This document shows, one piece after another, positions 9,101 through 24,300 of a DNA stretch of 64,000 nucleotides. This DNA comes from Fasciola hepatica (lineage: Eukaryota; Platyhelminthes; Trematoda; Plagiorchiida; Fasciolidae). The stretch covers positions 992,001-1,056,000 of the forward strand of contig CANUEZ040000156.1 in NCBI GenBank assembly GCA_948099385.1, given 5' to 3'. The first letter of the stretch is position 1, and every line of letters starts with the position of its first letter. The notes under the pieces were generated by a model that was not told where the DNA came from, did not search any database, and saw nothing but the letters and a program-made list of their open reading frames with translations. The position numbers and the translations under genes are program-made.

Positions 9101-11198
9101 CCACATGTAAACCTCAATCAACACAATCAATCACATCGAGTACGCACGAGCAGATAATTAGGCTTGCCTAAATTCCCAACACGACACCAAGCGTTCACAC
9201 TCAGTTTTACTCCAACTGATCACACATCGTACGCATGTGATTTGCGACAGCCATATGCGACATGTGCATCACGGAACCACAGTGTACGGATGATGCGAGA
9301 CACAGAAAAGCACCAGATGCACGGGAAAGCGCGCGCATGCAAGTACGGACGGAACATACTACTGACACGGGAGCATTCAGTAGATAACTATTTAGCTCGT
9401 CTCGCACACAATCATGCTCGTCGTGTGCAATCCTGCTGCAAAGGGAGGAGATGAATTGGATAACTTATTCTTCATTCGCATCCAGTTGAGTTTGGATTGC
9501 TCGGGGTTGTTGAATTGGTCTTTTGATCATTTGTGTGGGTTTGATTTAGTCAGAGTACAATGCTAGTCGGTCTTGTGTGCAACTGGTCTGGTCAACTAGG
9601 TTTTGCAGTTCGCATTTAAGATCGTACTTCTAGGGATCATTCCTACAGTACGTATCACCAGGACGTCAGTCAAACTGACCCGTCCACCCAACCGCGATGA
9701 CGATCCGCATGGCCTAGTCCCGAGCGTGATCCGGGTGTGTGGCTGTCCGTCGGCCTGACCTAGCGCGTGCTTGTTGCTGGCTTGCTCGAATCAGCGGCCG
9801 TGTGAGCGTCACGCGTGCATGGTCTGATTGAACGGACTCGGCCGCCTCCTCGGTTGATCGTCCGGCCCGATCGGGAATGGGGTACGCAGTTATGCGTATC
9901 TCATACACCCGATTCGGCCTGGAGGAACTGGCCTGTGCTGAGCGGCTATTTCATCAAATAACACAATTACACCAACTTATTACAAACTAAAATCAACAAC
10001 ACACATCAAATACTATATGACCAAATCAAACTATTAACACGAACACGATCATGCACACTACACTGCCACTTGACGAGAAAGAACAAATCAATTGAGAATA
10101 GTTATAATAAACAAAATACCACATGTAAACCTCAATCAACACAATCAATCACATCGAGTACGCACGAGCAGATAATTAGGCTTGCCTAAATTCCCAACAC
10201 GACACCAAGCGTTCACACTCAGTTTTACTCCAACTGATCACACATCGTACGCATGTGATTTGCGACAGCCATATGCGACATGTGCATCACGGAACCACAG
10301 TGTACGGATGATGCGAGACACAGAAAAGCACCAGATGCACGGGAAAGCGCGCGCATGCAAGTACGGACGAAACATACTACTGACACGGGAGCATTCAGTA
10401 GATAACTATTTAGCTCGTCTCGCACACAATCATGCTCGTCGTGTGCAATCCTGCTGCAAAGGGAGGAGATGAATTGGATAACTTATTCTTCATTCGCATC
10501 CAGTTGAGTTTGGATTGCTCGGGGTTGTTGAATTGGTCTTTTGATCATTTGTGTGGGTTTGATTTAGTCAGAGTACAATGCTAGTCGGTCTTGTGTGCAA
10601 CTGGTCTGGTCAACTAGGTTTTGCAGTTCGCATTTAAGATCGTACTTCTAGGGATCATTCCTACAGTACGTATCACCAGGACGTCAGTCAAACTGACCCG
10701 TCCACCCAACCGCGATGACGATCCGCATGGCCTAGTCCCGAGCGTGATCCGGGTGTGTGGCTGTCCGTCGGCCTGACCTAGCGCGTGCTTGTTGCTGGCT
10801 TGCTCGAATCAGCGGCCGTGTGAGCGTCACGCGTGCATGGTCTGATTGAACGGACTCGGCCGCCTCCTCGGTTGATCGTCCGGCCCGATCGGGAATGGGG
10901 TACGCAGTTATGCGTATCTCATACACCCGATTCGGCCTGGAGGAACTGGCCTGTGCTGAGCGGCTATTTCATCAAATAACACAATTACACCAACTTATTA
11001 CAAACTAAAATCAACAACACACATCAAATACTATATGACCAAATCAAACTATTAACACGAACACGATCATGCACACTACACTGCCACTTGACGAGAAAGA
11101 ACAAATCAATTGAGAATAGTTATAATAAACAAAATACCACATGTAAACCTCAATCAACACAATCAATCACATCGAGTACGCACGAGCAGATAATTAGG
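6109..11198. repeat. Array segment, copies 7-11: near-uniform T348/G520 type
   Basis: These five copies share T348 (except C in copy 8), G520, G562, T584 and A669. Private changes are C at u453 in copy 8 (window 7579) and G at u190 in copy 10 (window 9352). This type recurs in copies 13, 15 and 18, and with private additions later, so it looks like a background haplotype on which others arose. Confidence 0.75.
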
Positions 11199-14100
11199 CT
11201 TGCCTAAATTCCCAACACGACACCAAGCGTTCACACTCAGTTTTACTCCAACTGATCACACATCGTACGCATGTGATTTGCGACAGCCATATGCGACATG
11301 TGCATCACGGAACCACAGTGTACGGATGATGCGAGACACAGAAAAGCACCAGATGCACGGGAAAGCGCGCGCATGCAAGTACGGACGAAACATACTACTG
11401 ACACGGGAGCATTCAGTAGATAACTATTTAGCTCGTCTCGCACACAATCATGCTCGTCGTGTGCAATCCTGCTGCAAAGGGAGGAGATGAATTGGATAAC
11501 TTATTCTTCATTCGCATCCAGTTGAGTTTGGATTGCTCGGGGTTGTTGAATTGGTCTTTTGATCATTTGTGTGGGTTTGATTTAGTCAGAGTACAATGCT
11601 AGTCGGTCTTGTGTGCAACTGGTCTGGTCAACTAGGTTTTGCAGTTCGCATTTAAGATCGTACTTCTAGGGATCATTCCTACAGTACGTATCACCAGGAC
11701 GTCAGTCAAACTGACCCGTCCACCCAACCGCGATGACGATCCGCATGGCCTAGTCCCGAGCGTGATCCGGGTGTGTGGCTGTCCGTCGGCCTGACCTAGC
11801 GCGTGCTTGTTGCTGGCTTGCTCGAATCAGCGGCCGTGTGAGCGTCACGCGTGCATGGTCTGATTGGACGGACTCGGCCGCCTCCTCGGTTGATCGTCCG
11901 GCCCGATCGGGAATGGGGTACGCAGTTATGCGTATCTCATACACCCGATTCGGCCTGGAGGAACTGGCCTGTGCTGAGCGGCTATTTCATCAAATAACAC
12001 AATTACACCAACTTATTACAAACTAAAATCAACAACACACATCAAATACTATATGACCAAATCAAACTATTAACACGAACACGATCATGCACACTACACT
12101 GCCACTTGACGAGAAAGAACAAATCAATTGAGAATAGTTATAATAAACAAAATACCACATGTAAACCTCAATCAACACAATCAATCACATCGAGTACGCA
12201 CGAGCAGATAATTAGGCTTGCCTAAATTCCCAACACGACACCAAGCGTTCACACTCAGTTTTACTCCAACTGATCACACATCGTACGCATGTGATTTGCG
12301 ACAGCCATATGCGACATGTGCATCACGGAACCACAGTGTACGGATGATGCGAGACACAGAAAAGCACCAGATGCACGGGAAAGCGCGCGCATGCAAGTAC
12401 GGACGAAACATACTACTGACACGGGAGCATTCAGTAGATAACTATTTAGCTCGTCTCGCACACAATCATGCTCGTCGTGTGCAATCCTGCTGCAAAGGGA
12501 GGAGATGAATTGGATAACTTATTCTTCATTCGCATCCAGTTGAGTTTGGATTGCTCGGGGTTGTTGAATTGGTCTTTTGATCATTTGTGTGGGTTTGATT
12601 TAGTCAGAGTACAATGCTAGTCGGTCTTGTGTGCAACTGGTCTGGTCAACTAGGTTTTGCAGTTCGCATTTAAGATCGTACTTCTAGGGATCATTCCTAC
12701 AGTACGTATCACCAGGACGTCAGTCAAACTGACCCGTCCACCCAACCGCGATGACGATCCGCATGGCCTAGTCCCGAGCGTGATCCGGGTGTGTGGCTGT
12801 CCGTCGGCCTGACCTAGCGCGTGCTTGTTGCTGGCTTGCTCGAATCAGCGGCCGTGTGAGCGTCACGCGTGCATGGTCTGATTGAACGGACTCGGCCGCC
12901 TCCTCGGTTGATCGTCCGGCCCGATCGGGAATGGGGTACGCAGTTATGCGTATCTCATACACCCGATTCGGCCTGGAGGAACTGGCCTGTGCTGAGCGGC
13001 TATTTCATCAAATAACACAATTACACCAACTTATTACAAACTAAAATCAACAACACACATCAAATACTATATGACCAAATCAAACTATTAACACGAACAC
13101 GATCATGCACACTACACTGCCACTTGACGAGAAAGAACAAATCAATTGAGAATAGTTATAATAAACAAAATACCACATGTAAACCTCAATCAACACAATC
13201 AATCACATCGAGTACGCACGAGCAGATAATTAGGCTTGCCTAAATTCCCAACACGACACCAAGCGTTCACACTCAGTTTTACTCCAACTGATCACACATC
13301 GTACGCATGTGATTTGCGACAGCCATATGCGACATGTGCATCACGGAACCACAGTGTACGGATGATGCGAGACACAGAAAAGCACCAGATGCACGGGAAA
13401 GCGCGCGCATGCAAGTACGGACGAAACATACTACTGACACGGGAGCATTCAGTAGATAACTATTTAGCTCGTCTCGCACACAATCATGCTCGTCGTGTGC
13501 AATCCTGCTGCAAAGGGAGGAGATGAATTGGATAACTTATTCTTCATTCGCATCCAGTTGAGTTTGGATTGCTCGGGGTTGTTGAATTGGTCTTTTGATC
13601 ATTTGTGTGGGTTTGATTTAGTCAGAGTACAATGCTAGTCGGTCTTGTGTGCAACTGGTCTGGTCAACTAGGTTTTGCAGTTCGCATTTAAGATCGTACT
13701 TCTAGGGATCATTCCTACAGTACGTATCACCAGGACGTCAGTCAAACTGACCCGTCCACCCAACCGCGATGACGATCCGCATGGCCTAGTCCCGAGCGTG
13801 ATCCGGGTGTGTGGCTGTCCGTCGGCCTGACCTAGCGCGTGCTTGTTGCTGGCTTGCTCGAATCAGCGGCCGTGTGAGCGTCACGCGTGCATGGTCTGAT
13901 TGGACGGACTCGGCCGCCTCCTCGGTTGATCGTCCGGCCCGATCGGGAATGGGGTACGCAGTTATGCGTATCTCATACACCCGATTCGGCCTGGAGGAAC
14001 TGGCCTGTGCTGAGCGGCTATTTCATCAAATAACACAATTACACCAACTTATTACAAACTAAAATCAACAACACACATCAAATACTATATGACCAAATCA

Positions 14101-17100
14101 AACTATTAACACGAACACGATCATGCACACTACACTGCCACTTGACGAGAAAGAACAAATCAATTGAGAATAGTTATAATAAACAAAATACCACATGTAA
14201 ACCTCAATCAACACAATCAATCACATCGAGTACGCACGAGCAGATAATTAGGCTTGCCTAAATTCCCAACACGACACCAAGCGTTCACACTCAGTTTTAC
14301 TCCAACTGATCACACATCGTACGCATGTGATTTGCGACAGCCATATGCGACATGTGCATCACGGAACCACAGTGTACGGATGATGCGAGACACAGAAAAG
14401 CACCAGATGCACGGGAAAGCGCGCGCATGCAAGTACGGACGAAACATACTACTGACACGGGAGCATTCAGTAGATAACTATTTAGCTCGTCTCGCACACA
14501 ATCATGCTCGTCGTGTGCAATCCTGCTGCAAAGGGAGGAGATGAATTGGATAACTTATTCTTCATTCGCATCCAGTTGAGTTTGGATTGCTCGGGGTTGT
14601 TGAATTGGTCTTTTGATCATTTGTGTGGGTTTGATTTAGTCAGAGTACAATGCTAGTCGGTCTTGTGTGCAACTGGTCTGGTCAACTAGGTTTTGCAGTT
14701 CGCATTTAAGATCGTACTTCTAGGGATCATTCCTACAGTACGTATCACCAGGACGTCAGTCAAACTGACCCGTCCACCCAACCGCGATGACGATCCGCAT
14801 GGCCTAGTCCCGAGCGTGATCCGGGTGTGTGGCTGTCCGTCGGCCTGACCTAGCGCGTGCTTGTTGCTGGCTTGCTCGAATCAGCGGCCGTGTGAGCGTC
14901 ACGCGTGCATGGTCTGATTGAACGGACTCGGCCGCCTCCTCGGTTGATCGTCCGGCCCGATCGGGAATGGGGTACGCAGTTATGCGTATCTCATACACCC
15001 GATTCGGCCTGGAGGAACTGGCCTGTGCTGAGCGGCTATTTCATCAAATAACACAATTACACCAACTTATTACAAACTAAAATCAACAACACACATCAAA
15101 TACTATATGACCAAATCAAACTATTAACACGAACACGATCATGCACACTACACTGCCACTTGACGAGAAAGAACAAATCAATTGAGAATAGTTATAATAA
15201 ACAAAATACCACATGTAAACCTCAATCAACACAATCAATCACATCGAGTACGCACGAGCAGATAATTAGGCTTGCCTAAATTCCCAACACGACACCAAGC
15301 GTTCACACTCAGTTTTACTCCAACTGATCACACATCGTACGCATGTGATTTGCGACAGCCATATGCGACATGTGCATCACGGAACCACAGTGTACGGATG
15401 ATGCGAGACACAGAAAAGCACCAGATGCACGGGAAAGCGCGCGCATGCAAGTACGGACGAAACATACTACTGACACGGGAGCATTCAGTAGATAACTATT
15501 TAGCTCGTCTCGCACACAATCATGCTCGTCGTGTGCAATCCTGCTGCAAAGGGAGGAGATGAATTGGATAACTTATTCTTCATTCGCATCCAGTTGAGTT
15601 TGGATTGCTCGGGGTTGCTGAATTGGTCTTTTGATCATTTGTGTGGGTTTGATTTAGTCAGAGTACAATGCTAGTCGGTCTTGTGTGCAACTGGTCTGGT
15701 CAACTAGGTTTTGCAGTTCGCATTTAAGATCGTACTTCTAGGGATCATTCCTACAGTACGTATCACCAGGACGTCAGTCAAACTGACCCGTCCACCCAAC
15801 CGCGATGACGATCCGCATGGCCTAGTCCCGAGCGTGATCCGGGTGTGTGGCTGTCCGTCGGCCTGACCTAGCGCGTGCTTGTTGCTGGCTTGCTCGAATC
15901 AGCGGCCGTGTGAGCGTCACGCGTGCATGGTCTGATTGGACGGACTCGGCCGCCTCCTCGGTTGATCGTCCGGCCCGATCGGGAATGGGGTACGCAGTTA
16001 TGCGTATCTCATACACCCGATTCGGCCTGGAGGAACTGGCCTGTGCTGAGCGGCTATTTCATCAAATAACACAATTACACCAACTTATTACAAACTAAAA
16101 TCAACAACACACATCAAATACTATATGACCAAATCAAACTATTAACACGAACACGATCATGCACACTACACTGCCACTTGACGAGAAAGAACAAATCAAT
16201 TGAGAATAGTTATAATAAACAAAATACCACATGTAAACCTCAATCAACACAATCAATCACATCGAGTACGCACGAGCAGATAATTAGGCTTGCCTAAATT
16301 CCCAACACGACACCAAGCGTTCACACTCAGTTTTACTCCAACTGATCACACATCGTACGCATGTGATTTGCGACAGCCATATGCGACATGTGCATCACGG
16401 AACCACAGTGTACGGATGATGCGAGACACAGAAAAGCACCAGATGCACGGGAAAGCGCGCGCATGCAAGTACGGACGAAACATACTACTGACACGGGAGC
16501 TTTCAGTAGATAACTATTTAGCTCGTCTCGCACACAATCATGCTCGTCGTGTGCAATCCTGCTGCAAAGGGAGGAGATGAATTGGATAACTTATTCTTCA
16601 TTCGCATCCAGTTGAGTTTGGATTGCTCGGGGTTGTTGAATTGGTCTTTTGATCATTTGTGTGGGTTTGATTTAGTCAGAGTACAATGCTAGTCGGTCTT
16701 GTGTGCAACTGGTCTGGTCAACTAGGTTTTGCAGTTCGCATTTAAGATCGTACTTCTAGGGATCATTCCTACAGTACGTATCACCAGGACGTCAGTCAAA
16801 CTGACCCGTCCACCCAACCGCGATGACGATCCGCATGGCCTAGTCCCGAGCGTGATCCGGGTGTGTGGCTGTCCGTCGGCCTGACCTAGCGCGTGCTTGT
16901 TGCTGGCTTGCTCGAATCAGCGGCCGTGTGAGCGTCACGCGTGCATGGTCTGATTGAACGGACTCGGCCGCCTCCTCGGTTGATCGTCCGGCCCGATCGG
17001 GAATGGGGTACGCAGTTATGCGTATCTCATACACCCGATTCGGCCTGGAGGAACTGGCCTGTGCTGAGCGGCTATTTCATCAAATAACACAATTACACCA

Positions 17101-20100
17101 ACTTATTACAAACTAAAATCAACAACACACATCAAATACTATATGACCAAATCAAACTATTAACACGAACACGATCATGCACACTACACTGCCACTTGAC
17201 GAGAAAGAACAAATCAATTGAGAATAGTTATAATAAACAAAATACCACATGTAAACCTCAATCAACACAATCAATCACATCGAGTACGCACGAGCAGATA
17301 ATTAGGCTTGCCTAAATTCCCAACACGACACCAAGCGTTCACACTCAGTTTTACTCCAACTGATCACACATCGTACGCATGTGATTTGCGACAGCCATAT
17401 GCGACATGTGCATCACGGAACCACAGTGTACGGATGATGCGAGACACAGAAAAGCACCAGATGCACGGGAAAGCGCGCGCATGCAAGTACGGACGAAACA
17501 TACTACTGACACGGGAGCATTCAGTAGATAACTATTTAGCTCGTCTCGCACACAATCATGCTCGTCGTGTGCAATCCTGCTGCAAAGGGAGGAGATGAAT
17601 TGGATAACTTATTCTTCATTCGCATCCAGTTGAGTTTGGATTGCTCGGGGTTGTTGAATTGGTCTTTTGATCATTTGTGTGGGTTTGATTTAGTCAGAGT
17701 ACAATGCTAGTCGGTCTTGTGTGCAACTGGTCTGGTCAACTAGGTTTTGCAGTTCGCATTTAAGATCGTACTTCTAGGGATCATTCCTACAGTACGTATC
17801 ACCAGGACGTCAGTCAAACTGACCCGTCCACCCAACCGCGATGACGATCCGCATGGCCTAGTCCCGAGCGTGATCCGGGTGTGTGGCTGTCCGTCGGCCT
17901 GACCTAGCGCGTGCTTGTTGCTGGCTTGCTCGAATCAGCGGCCGTGTGAGCGTCACGCGTGCATGGTCTGATTGAACGGACTCGGCCGCCTCCTCGGTTG
18001 ATCGTCCGGCCCGATCGGGAATGGGGTACGCAGTTATGCGTATCTCATACACCCGATTCGGCCTGGAGGAACTGGCCTGTGCTGAGCGGCTATTTCATCA
18101 AATAACACAATTACACCAACTTATTACAAACTAAAATCAACAACACACATCAAATACTATATGACCAAATCAAACTATTAACACGAACACGATCATGCAC
18201 ACTACACTGCCACTTGACGAGAAAGAACAAATCAATTGAGAATAGTTATAATAAACAAAATACCACATGTAAACCTCAATCAACACAATCAATCACATCG
18301 AGTACGCACGAGCAGATAATTAGGCTTGCCTAAATTCCCAACACGACACCAAGCGTTCACACTCAGTTTTACTCCAACTGATCACACATCGTACGCATGT
18401 GATTTGCGACAGCCATATGCGACATGTGCATCACGGAACCACAGTGTACGGATGATGCGAGACACAGAAAAGCACCAGATGCACGGGAAAGCGCGCGCAT
18501 GCAAGTACGGACGAAACATACTACTGACACGGGAGCTTTCAGTAGATAACTATTTAGCTCGTCTCGCACACAATCATGCTCGTCGTGTGCAATCCTGCTG
18601 CAAAGGGAGGAGATGAATTGGATAACTTATTCTTCATTCGCATCCAGTTGAGTTTGGATTGCTCGGGGTTGCTGAATTGGTCTTTTGATCATTTGTGTGG
18701 GTTTGATTTAGTCAGAGTACAATGCTAGTCGGTCTTGTGTGCAACTGGTCTGGTCAACTAGGTTTTGCAGTTCGCATTTAAGATCGTACTTCTAGGGATC
18801 ATTCCTACAGTACGTATCACCAGGACGTCAGTCAAACTGACCCGTCCACCCAACCGCGATGACGATCCGCATGGCCTAGTCCCGAGCGTGATCCGGGTGT
18901 GTGGCTGTCCGTCGGCCTGACCTAGCGCGTGCTTGTTGCTGGCTTGCTCGAATCAGCGGCCGTGTGAGCGTCACGCGTGCATGGTCTGATTGGACGGACT
19001 CGGCCGCCTCCTCGGTTGATCGTCCGGCCCGATCGGGAATGGGGTACGCAGTTATGCGTATCTCATACACCCGATTCGGCCTGGAGGAACTGGCCTGTGC
19101 TGAGCGGCTATTTCATCAAATAACACAATTACACCAACTTATTACAAACTAAAATCAACAACACACATCAAATACTATATGACCAAATCAAACTATTAAC
19201 ACGAACACGATCATGCACACTACACTGCCACTTGACGAGAAAGAACAAATCAATTGAGAATAGTTATAATAAACAAAACACCACATGTAAACCTCAATCA
19301 ACACAATCAATCACATCGAGTACGCACGAGCAGATAATTAGGCTTGCCTAAATTCCCAACACGACACCAAGCGTTCACACTCAGTTTTACTCCAACTGAT
19401 CACACATCGTACGCATGTGATTTGCGACAGCCATATGCGACATGTGCATCACGGAACCACAGTGTACGGATGATGCGAGACACAGAAAAGCACCAGATGC
19501 ACGGGAAAGCGCGCGCATGCAAGTACGGACGAAACATACTACTGACACGGGAGCATTCAGTAGATAACTATTTAGCTCGTCTCGCACACAATCATGCTCG
19601 TCGTGTGCAATCCTGCTGCAAAGGGAGGAGATGAATTGGATAACTTATTCTTCATTCGCATCCAGTTGAGTTTGGATTGCTCGGGGTTGCTGAATTGGTC
19701 TTTTGATCATTTGTGTGGGTTTGATTTAGTCAGAGTACAATGCTAGTCGGTCTTGTGTGCAACTGGTCTGGTCAACTAGGTTTTGCAGTTCGCATTTAAG
19801 ATCGTACTTCTAGGGATCATTCCTACAGTACGTATCACCAGGACGTCAGTCAAACTGACCCGTCCACCCAACCGCGATGACGATCCGCATGGCCTAGTCC
19901 CGAACGTGATCCGGGTGTGTGGCTGTCCGTCGGCCTGACCTAGCGCGTGCTTGTTGCTGGCTTGCTCGAATCAGCGGCCGTGTGAGCGTCACGCGTGCAT
20001 GGTCTGATTGAACGGACTCGGCCGCCTCCTCGGTTGATCGTCCGGCCCGATCGGGAATGGGGTACGCAGTTATGCGTATCTCATACACCCGATTCGGCCT

Positions 20101-21378
20101 GGAGGAACTGGCCTGTGCTGAGCGGCTATTTCATCAAATAACACAATTACACCAACTTATTACAAACTAAAATCAACAACACACATCAAATACTATATGA
20201 CCAAATCAAACTATTAACACGAACACGATCATGCACACTACACTGCCACTTGACGAGAAAGAACAAATCAATTGAGAATAGTTATAATAAACAAAATACC
20301 ACATGTAAACCTCAATCAACACAATCAATCACATCGAGTACGCACGAGCAGATAATTAGGCTTGCCTAAATTCCCAACACGACACCAAGCGTTCACACTC
20401 AGTTTTACTCCAACTGATCACACATCGTACGCATGTGATTTGCGACAGCCATATGCGACATGTGCATCACGGAACCACAGTGTACGGATGATGCGAGACA
20501 CAGAAAAGCACCAGATGCACGGGAAAGCGCGCGCATGCAAGTACGGACGAAACATACTACTGACACGGGAGCATTCAGTAGATAACTATTTAGCTCGTCT
20601 CGCACACAATCATGCTCGTCGTGTGCAATCCTGCTGCAAAGGGAGGAGATGAATTGGATAACTTATTCTTCATTCGCATCCAGTTGAGTTTGGATTGCTC
20701 GGGGTTGCTGAATTGGTCTTTTGATCATTTGTGTGGGTTTGATTTAGTCAGAGTACAATGCTAGTCGGTCTTGTGTGCAACTGGTCTGGTCAACTAGGTT
20801 TTGCAGTTCGCATTTAAGATCGTACTTCTAGGGATCATTCCTACAGTACGTATCACCAGGACGTCAGTCAAACTGACCCGTCCACCCAACCGCGATGACG
20901 ATCCGCATGGCCTAGTCCCGAGCGTGATCCGGGTGTGTGGCTGTCCGTCGGCCTGACCTAGCGCGTGCTTGTTGCTGGCTTGCTCGAATCAGCGGCCGTG
21001 TGAGCGTCACGCGTGCATGGTCTGATTGGACGGACTCGGCCGCCTCCTCGGTTGATCGTCCGGCCCGATCGGGAATGGGGTACGCAGTTATGCGTATCTC
21101 ATACACCCGATTCGGCCTGGAGGAACTGGCCTGTGCTGAGCGGCTATTTCATCAAATAACACAATTACACCAACTTATTACAAACTAAAATCAACAACAC
21201 ACATCAAATACTATATGACCAAATCAAACTATTAACACGAACACGATCATGCACACTACACTGCCACTTGACGAGAAAGAACAAATCAATTGAGAATAGT
21301 TATAATAAACAAAATACCACATGTAAACCTCAATCAACACAATCAATCACATCGAGTACGCACGAGCAGATAATTAGG
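11199..21378. repeat. Array segment, copies 12-21: alternating G669 copies
   Basis: G at u669 replaces A in copies 12, 14, 16, 19 and 21 (window 11867, 13903, 15939, 18993, 21029) but not in the copies between. T at u213 occurs in copies 17 and 19 only (16501 and 18537). C348 appears in copies 16 and 19-21. Copy 20 begins the A562 type. Copy 19 also has a private C at u955 (19279). The every-second-copy pattern in 12-16 points to amplification of a two-monomer, 2,036-bp block. The G669 change removes a TGA in one + frame and opens an 83-codon frame, a side effect without evident meaning. Confidence 0.8.
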
Positions 21379-24300
21379 CTTGCCTAAATTCCCAACACGA
21401 CACCAAGCGTTCACACTCAGTTTTACTCCAACTGATCACACATCGTACGCATGTGATTTGCGACAGCCATATGCGACATGTGCATCACGGAACCACAGTG
21501 TACGGATGATGCGAGACACAGAAAAGCACCAGATGCACGGGAAAGCGCGCGCATGCAAGTACGGACGAAACATACTACTGACACGGGAGCATTCAGTAGA
21601 TAACTATTTAGCTCGTCTCGCACACAATCATGCTCGTCGTGTGCAATCCTGCTGCAAAGGGAGGAGATGAATTGGATAACTTATTCTTCATTCGCATCCA
21701 GTTGAGTTTGGATTGCTCGGGGTTGCTGAATTGGTCTTTTGATCATTTGTGTGGGTTTGATTTAGTCAGAGTACAATGCTAGTCGGTCTTGTGTGCAACT
21801 GGTCTGGTCAACTAGGTTTTGCAGTTCGCATTTAAGATCGTACTTCTAGGGATCATTCCTACAGTACGTATCACCAGGACGTCAGTCAAACTGACCCGTC
21901 CACCCAACCGCGATGACGATCCGCATGGCCTAGTCCCGAACGTGATCCGGGTGTGTGGCTGCCCGTCGGCCTGACCTAGCGCGTGCTTGTTGCTGGCTTG
22001 CTCGAATCAGCGGCCGTGTGAGCGTCACGCGTGCATGGTCTGATTGAACGGACTCGGCCGCCTCCTCGGTTGATCGTCCGGCCCGATCGGGAATGGGGTA
22101 CGCAGTTATGCGTATCTCATACACCCGATTCGGCCTGGAGGAACTGGCCTGTGCTGAGCGGCTATTTCATCAAATAACACAATTACACCAACTTATTACA
22201 AACTAAAATCAACAACACACATCAAATACTATATGACCAAATCAAACTATTAACACGAACACGATCATGCACACTACACTGCCACTTGACGAGAAAGAAC
22301 AAATCAATTGAGAATAGTTATAATAAACAAAATACCACATGTAAACCTCAATCAACACAATCAATCACATCGAGTACGCACGAGCAGATAATTAGGCTTG
22401 CCTAAATTCCCAACACGACACCAAGCGTTCACACTCAGTTTTACTCCAACTGATCACACATCGTACGCATGTGATTTGCGACAGCCATATGCGACATGTG
22501 CATCACGGAACCACAGTGTACGGATGATGCGAGACACAGAAAAGCACCAGATGCACGGGAAAGCGCGCGCATGCAAGTACGGACGAAACATACTACTGAC
22601 ACGGGAGCATTCAGTAGATAACTATTTAGCTCGTCTCGCACACAATCATGCTCGTCGTGTGCAATCCTGCTGCAAAGGGAGGAGATGAATTGGATAACTT
22701 ATTCTTCATTCGCATCCAGTTGAGTTTGGATTGCTCGGGGTTGCTGAATTGGTCTTTTGATCATTTGTGTGGGTTTGATTTAGTCAGAGTACAATGCTAG
22801 TCGGTCTTGTGTGCAACTGGTCTGGTCAACTAGGTTTTGCAGTTCGCATTTAAGATCGTACTTCTAGGGATCATTCCTACAGTACGTATCACCAGGACGT
22901 CAGTCAAACTGACCCGTCCACCCAACCGCGATGACGATCCGCATGGCCTAGTCCCGAACGTGATCCGGGTGTGTGGCTGCCCGTCGGCCTGACCTAGCGC
23001 GTGCTTGTTGCTGGCTTGCTCGAATCAGCGGCCGTGTGAGCGTCACGCGTGCATGGTCTGATTGAACGGACTCGGCCGCCTCCTCGGTTGATCGTCCGGC
23101 CCGATCGGGAATGGGGTACGCAGTTATGCGTATCTCATACACCCGATTCGGCCTGGAGGAACTGGCCTGTGCTGAGCGGCTATTTCATCAAATAACACAA
23201 TTACACCAACTTATTACAAACTAAAATCAACAACACACATCAAATACTATATGACCAAATCAAACTATTAACACGAACACGATCATGCACACTACACTGC
23301 CACTTGACGAGAAAGAACAAATCAATTGAGAATAGTTATAATAAACAAAATACCACATGTAAACCTCAATCAACACAATCAATCACATCGAGTACGCACG
23401 AGCAGATAATTAGGCTTGCCTAAATTCCCAACACGACACCAAGCGTTCACACTCAGTTTTACTCCAACTGATCACACATCGTACGCATGTGATTTGCGAC
23501 AGCCATATGCGACATGTGCATCACGGAACCACAGTGTACGGATGATGCGAGACACAGAAAAGCACCAGATGCACGGGAAAGCGCGCGCATGCAAGTACGG
23601 ACGAAACATACTACTGACACGGGAGCATTCAGTAGATAACTATTTAGCTCGTCTCGCACACAATCATGCTCGTCGTGTGCAATCCTGCTGCAAAGGGAGG
23701 AGATGAATTGGATAACTTATTCTTCATTCGCATCCAGTTGAGTTTGGATTGCTCGGGGTTGCTGAATTGGTCTTTTGATCATTTGTGTGGGTTTGATTTA
23801 GTCAGAGTACAATGCTAGTCGGTCTTGTGTGCAACTGGTCTGGTCAACTAGGTTTTGCAGTTCGCATTTAAGATCGTACTTCTAGGGATCATTCCTACAG
23901 TACGTATCACCAGGACGTCAGTCAAACTGACCCGTCCACCCAACCGCGATGACGATCCGCATGGCCTAGTCCCGAGCGTGATCCGGGTGTGTGGCTGTCC
24001 GTCGGCCTGACCTAGCGCGTGCTTGTTGCTGGCTTGCTCGAATCAGCGGCCGTGTGAGCGTCACGCGTGCATGGTCTGATTGAACGGACTCGGCCGCCTC
24101 CTCGGTTGATCGTCCGGCCCGATCGGGAATGGGGTACGCAGTTATGCGTATCTCATACACCCGATTCGGCCTGGAGGAACTGGCCTGTGCTGAGCGGCTA
24201 TTTCATCAAATAACACAATTACACCAACTTATTACAAACTAAAATCAACAACACACATCAAATACTATATGACCAAATCAAACTATTAACACGAACACGA

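Noticed and set aside
11775..12026. 83-codon GTG-started + frame in copies 12, 14, 16, 19, 21 and 27
   Set aside because: It exists only because A to G at u669 turns a TGA into TGG. Most copies lack it and it runs out into the AT-rich block.
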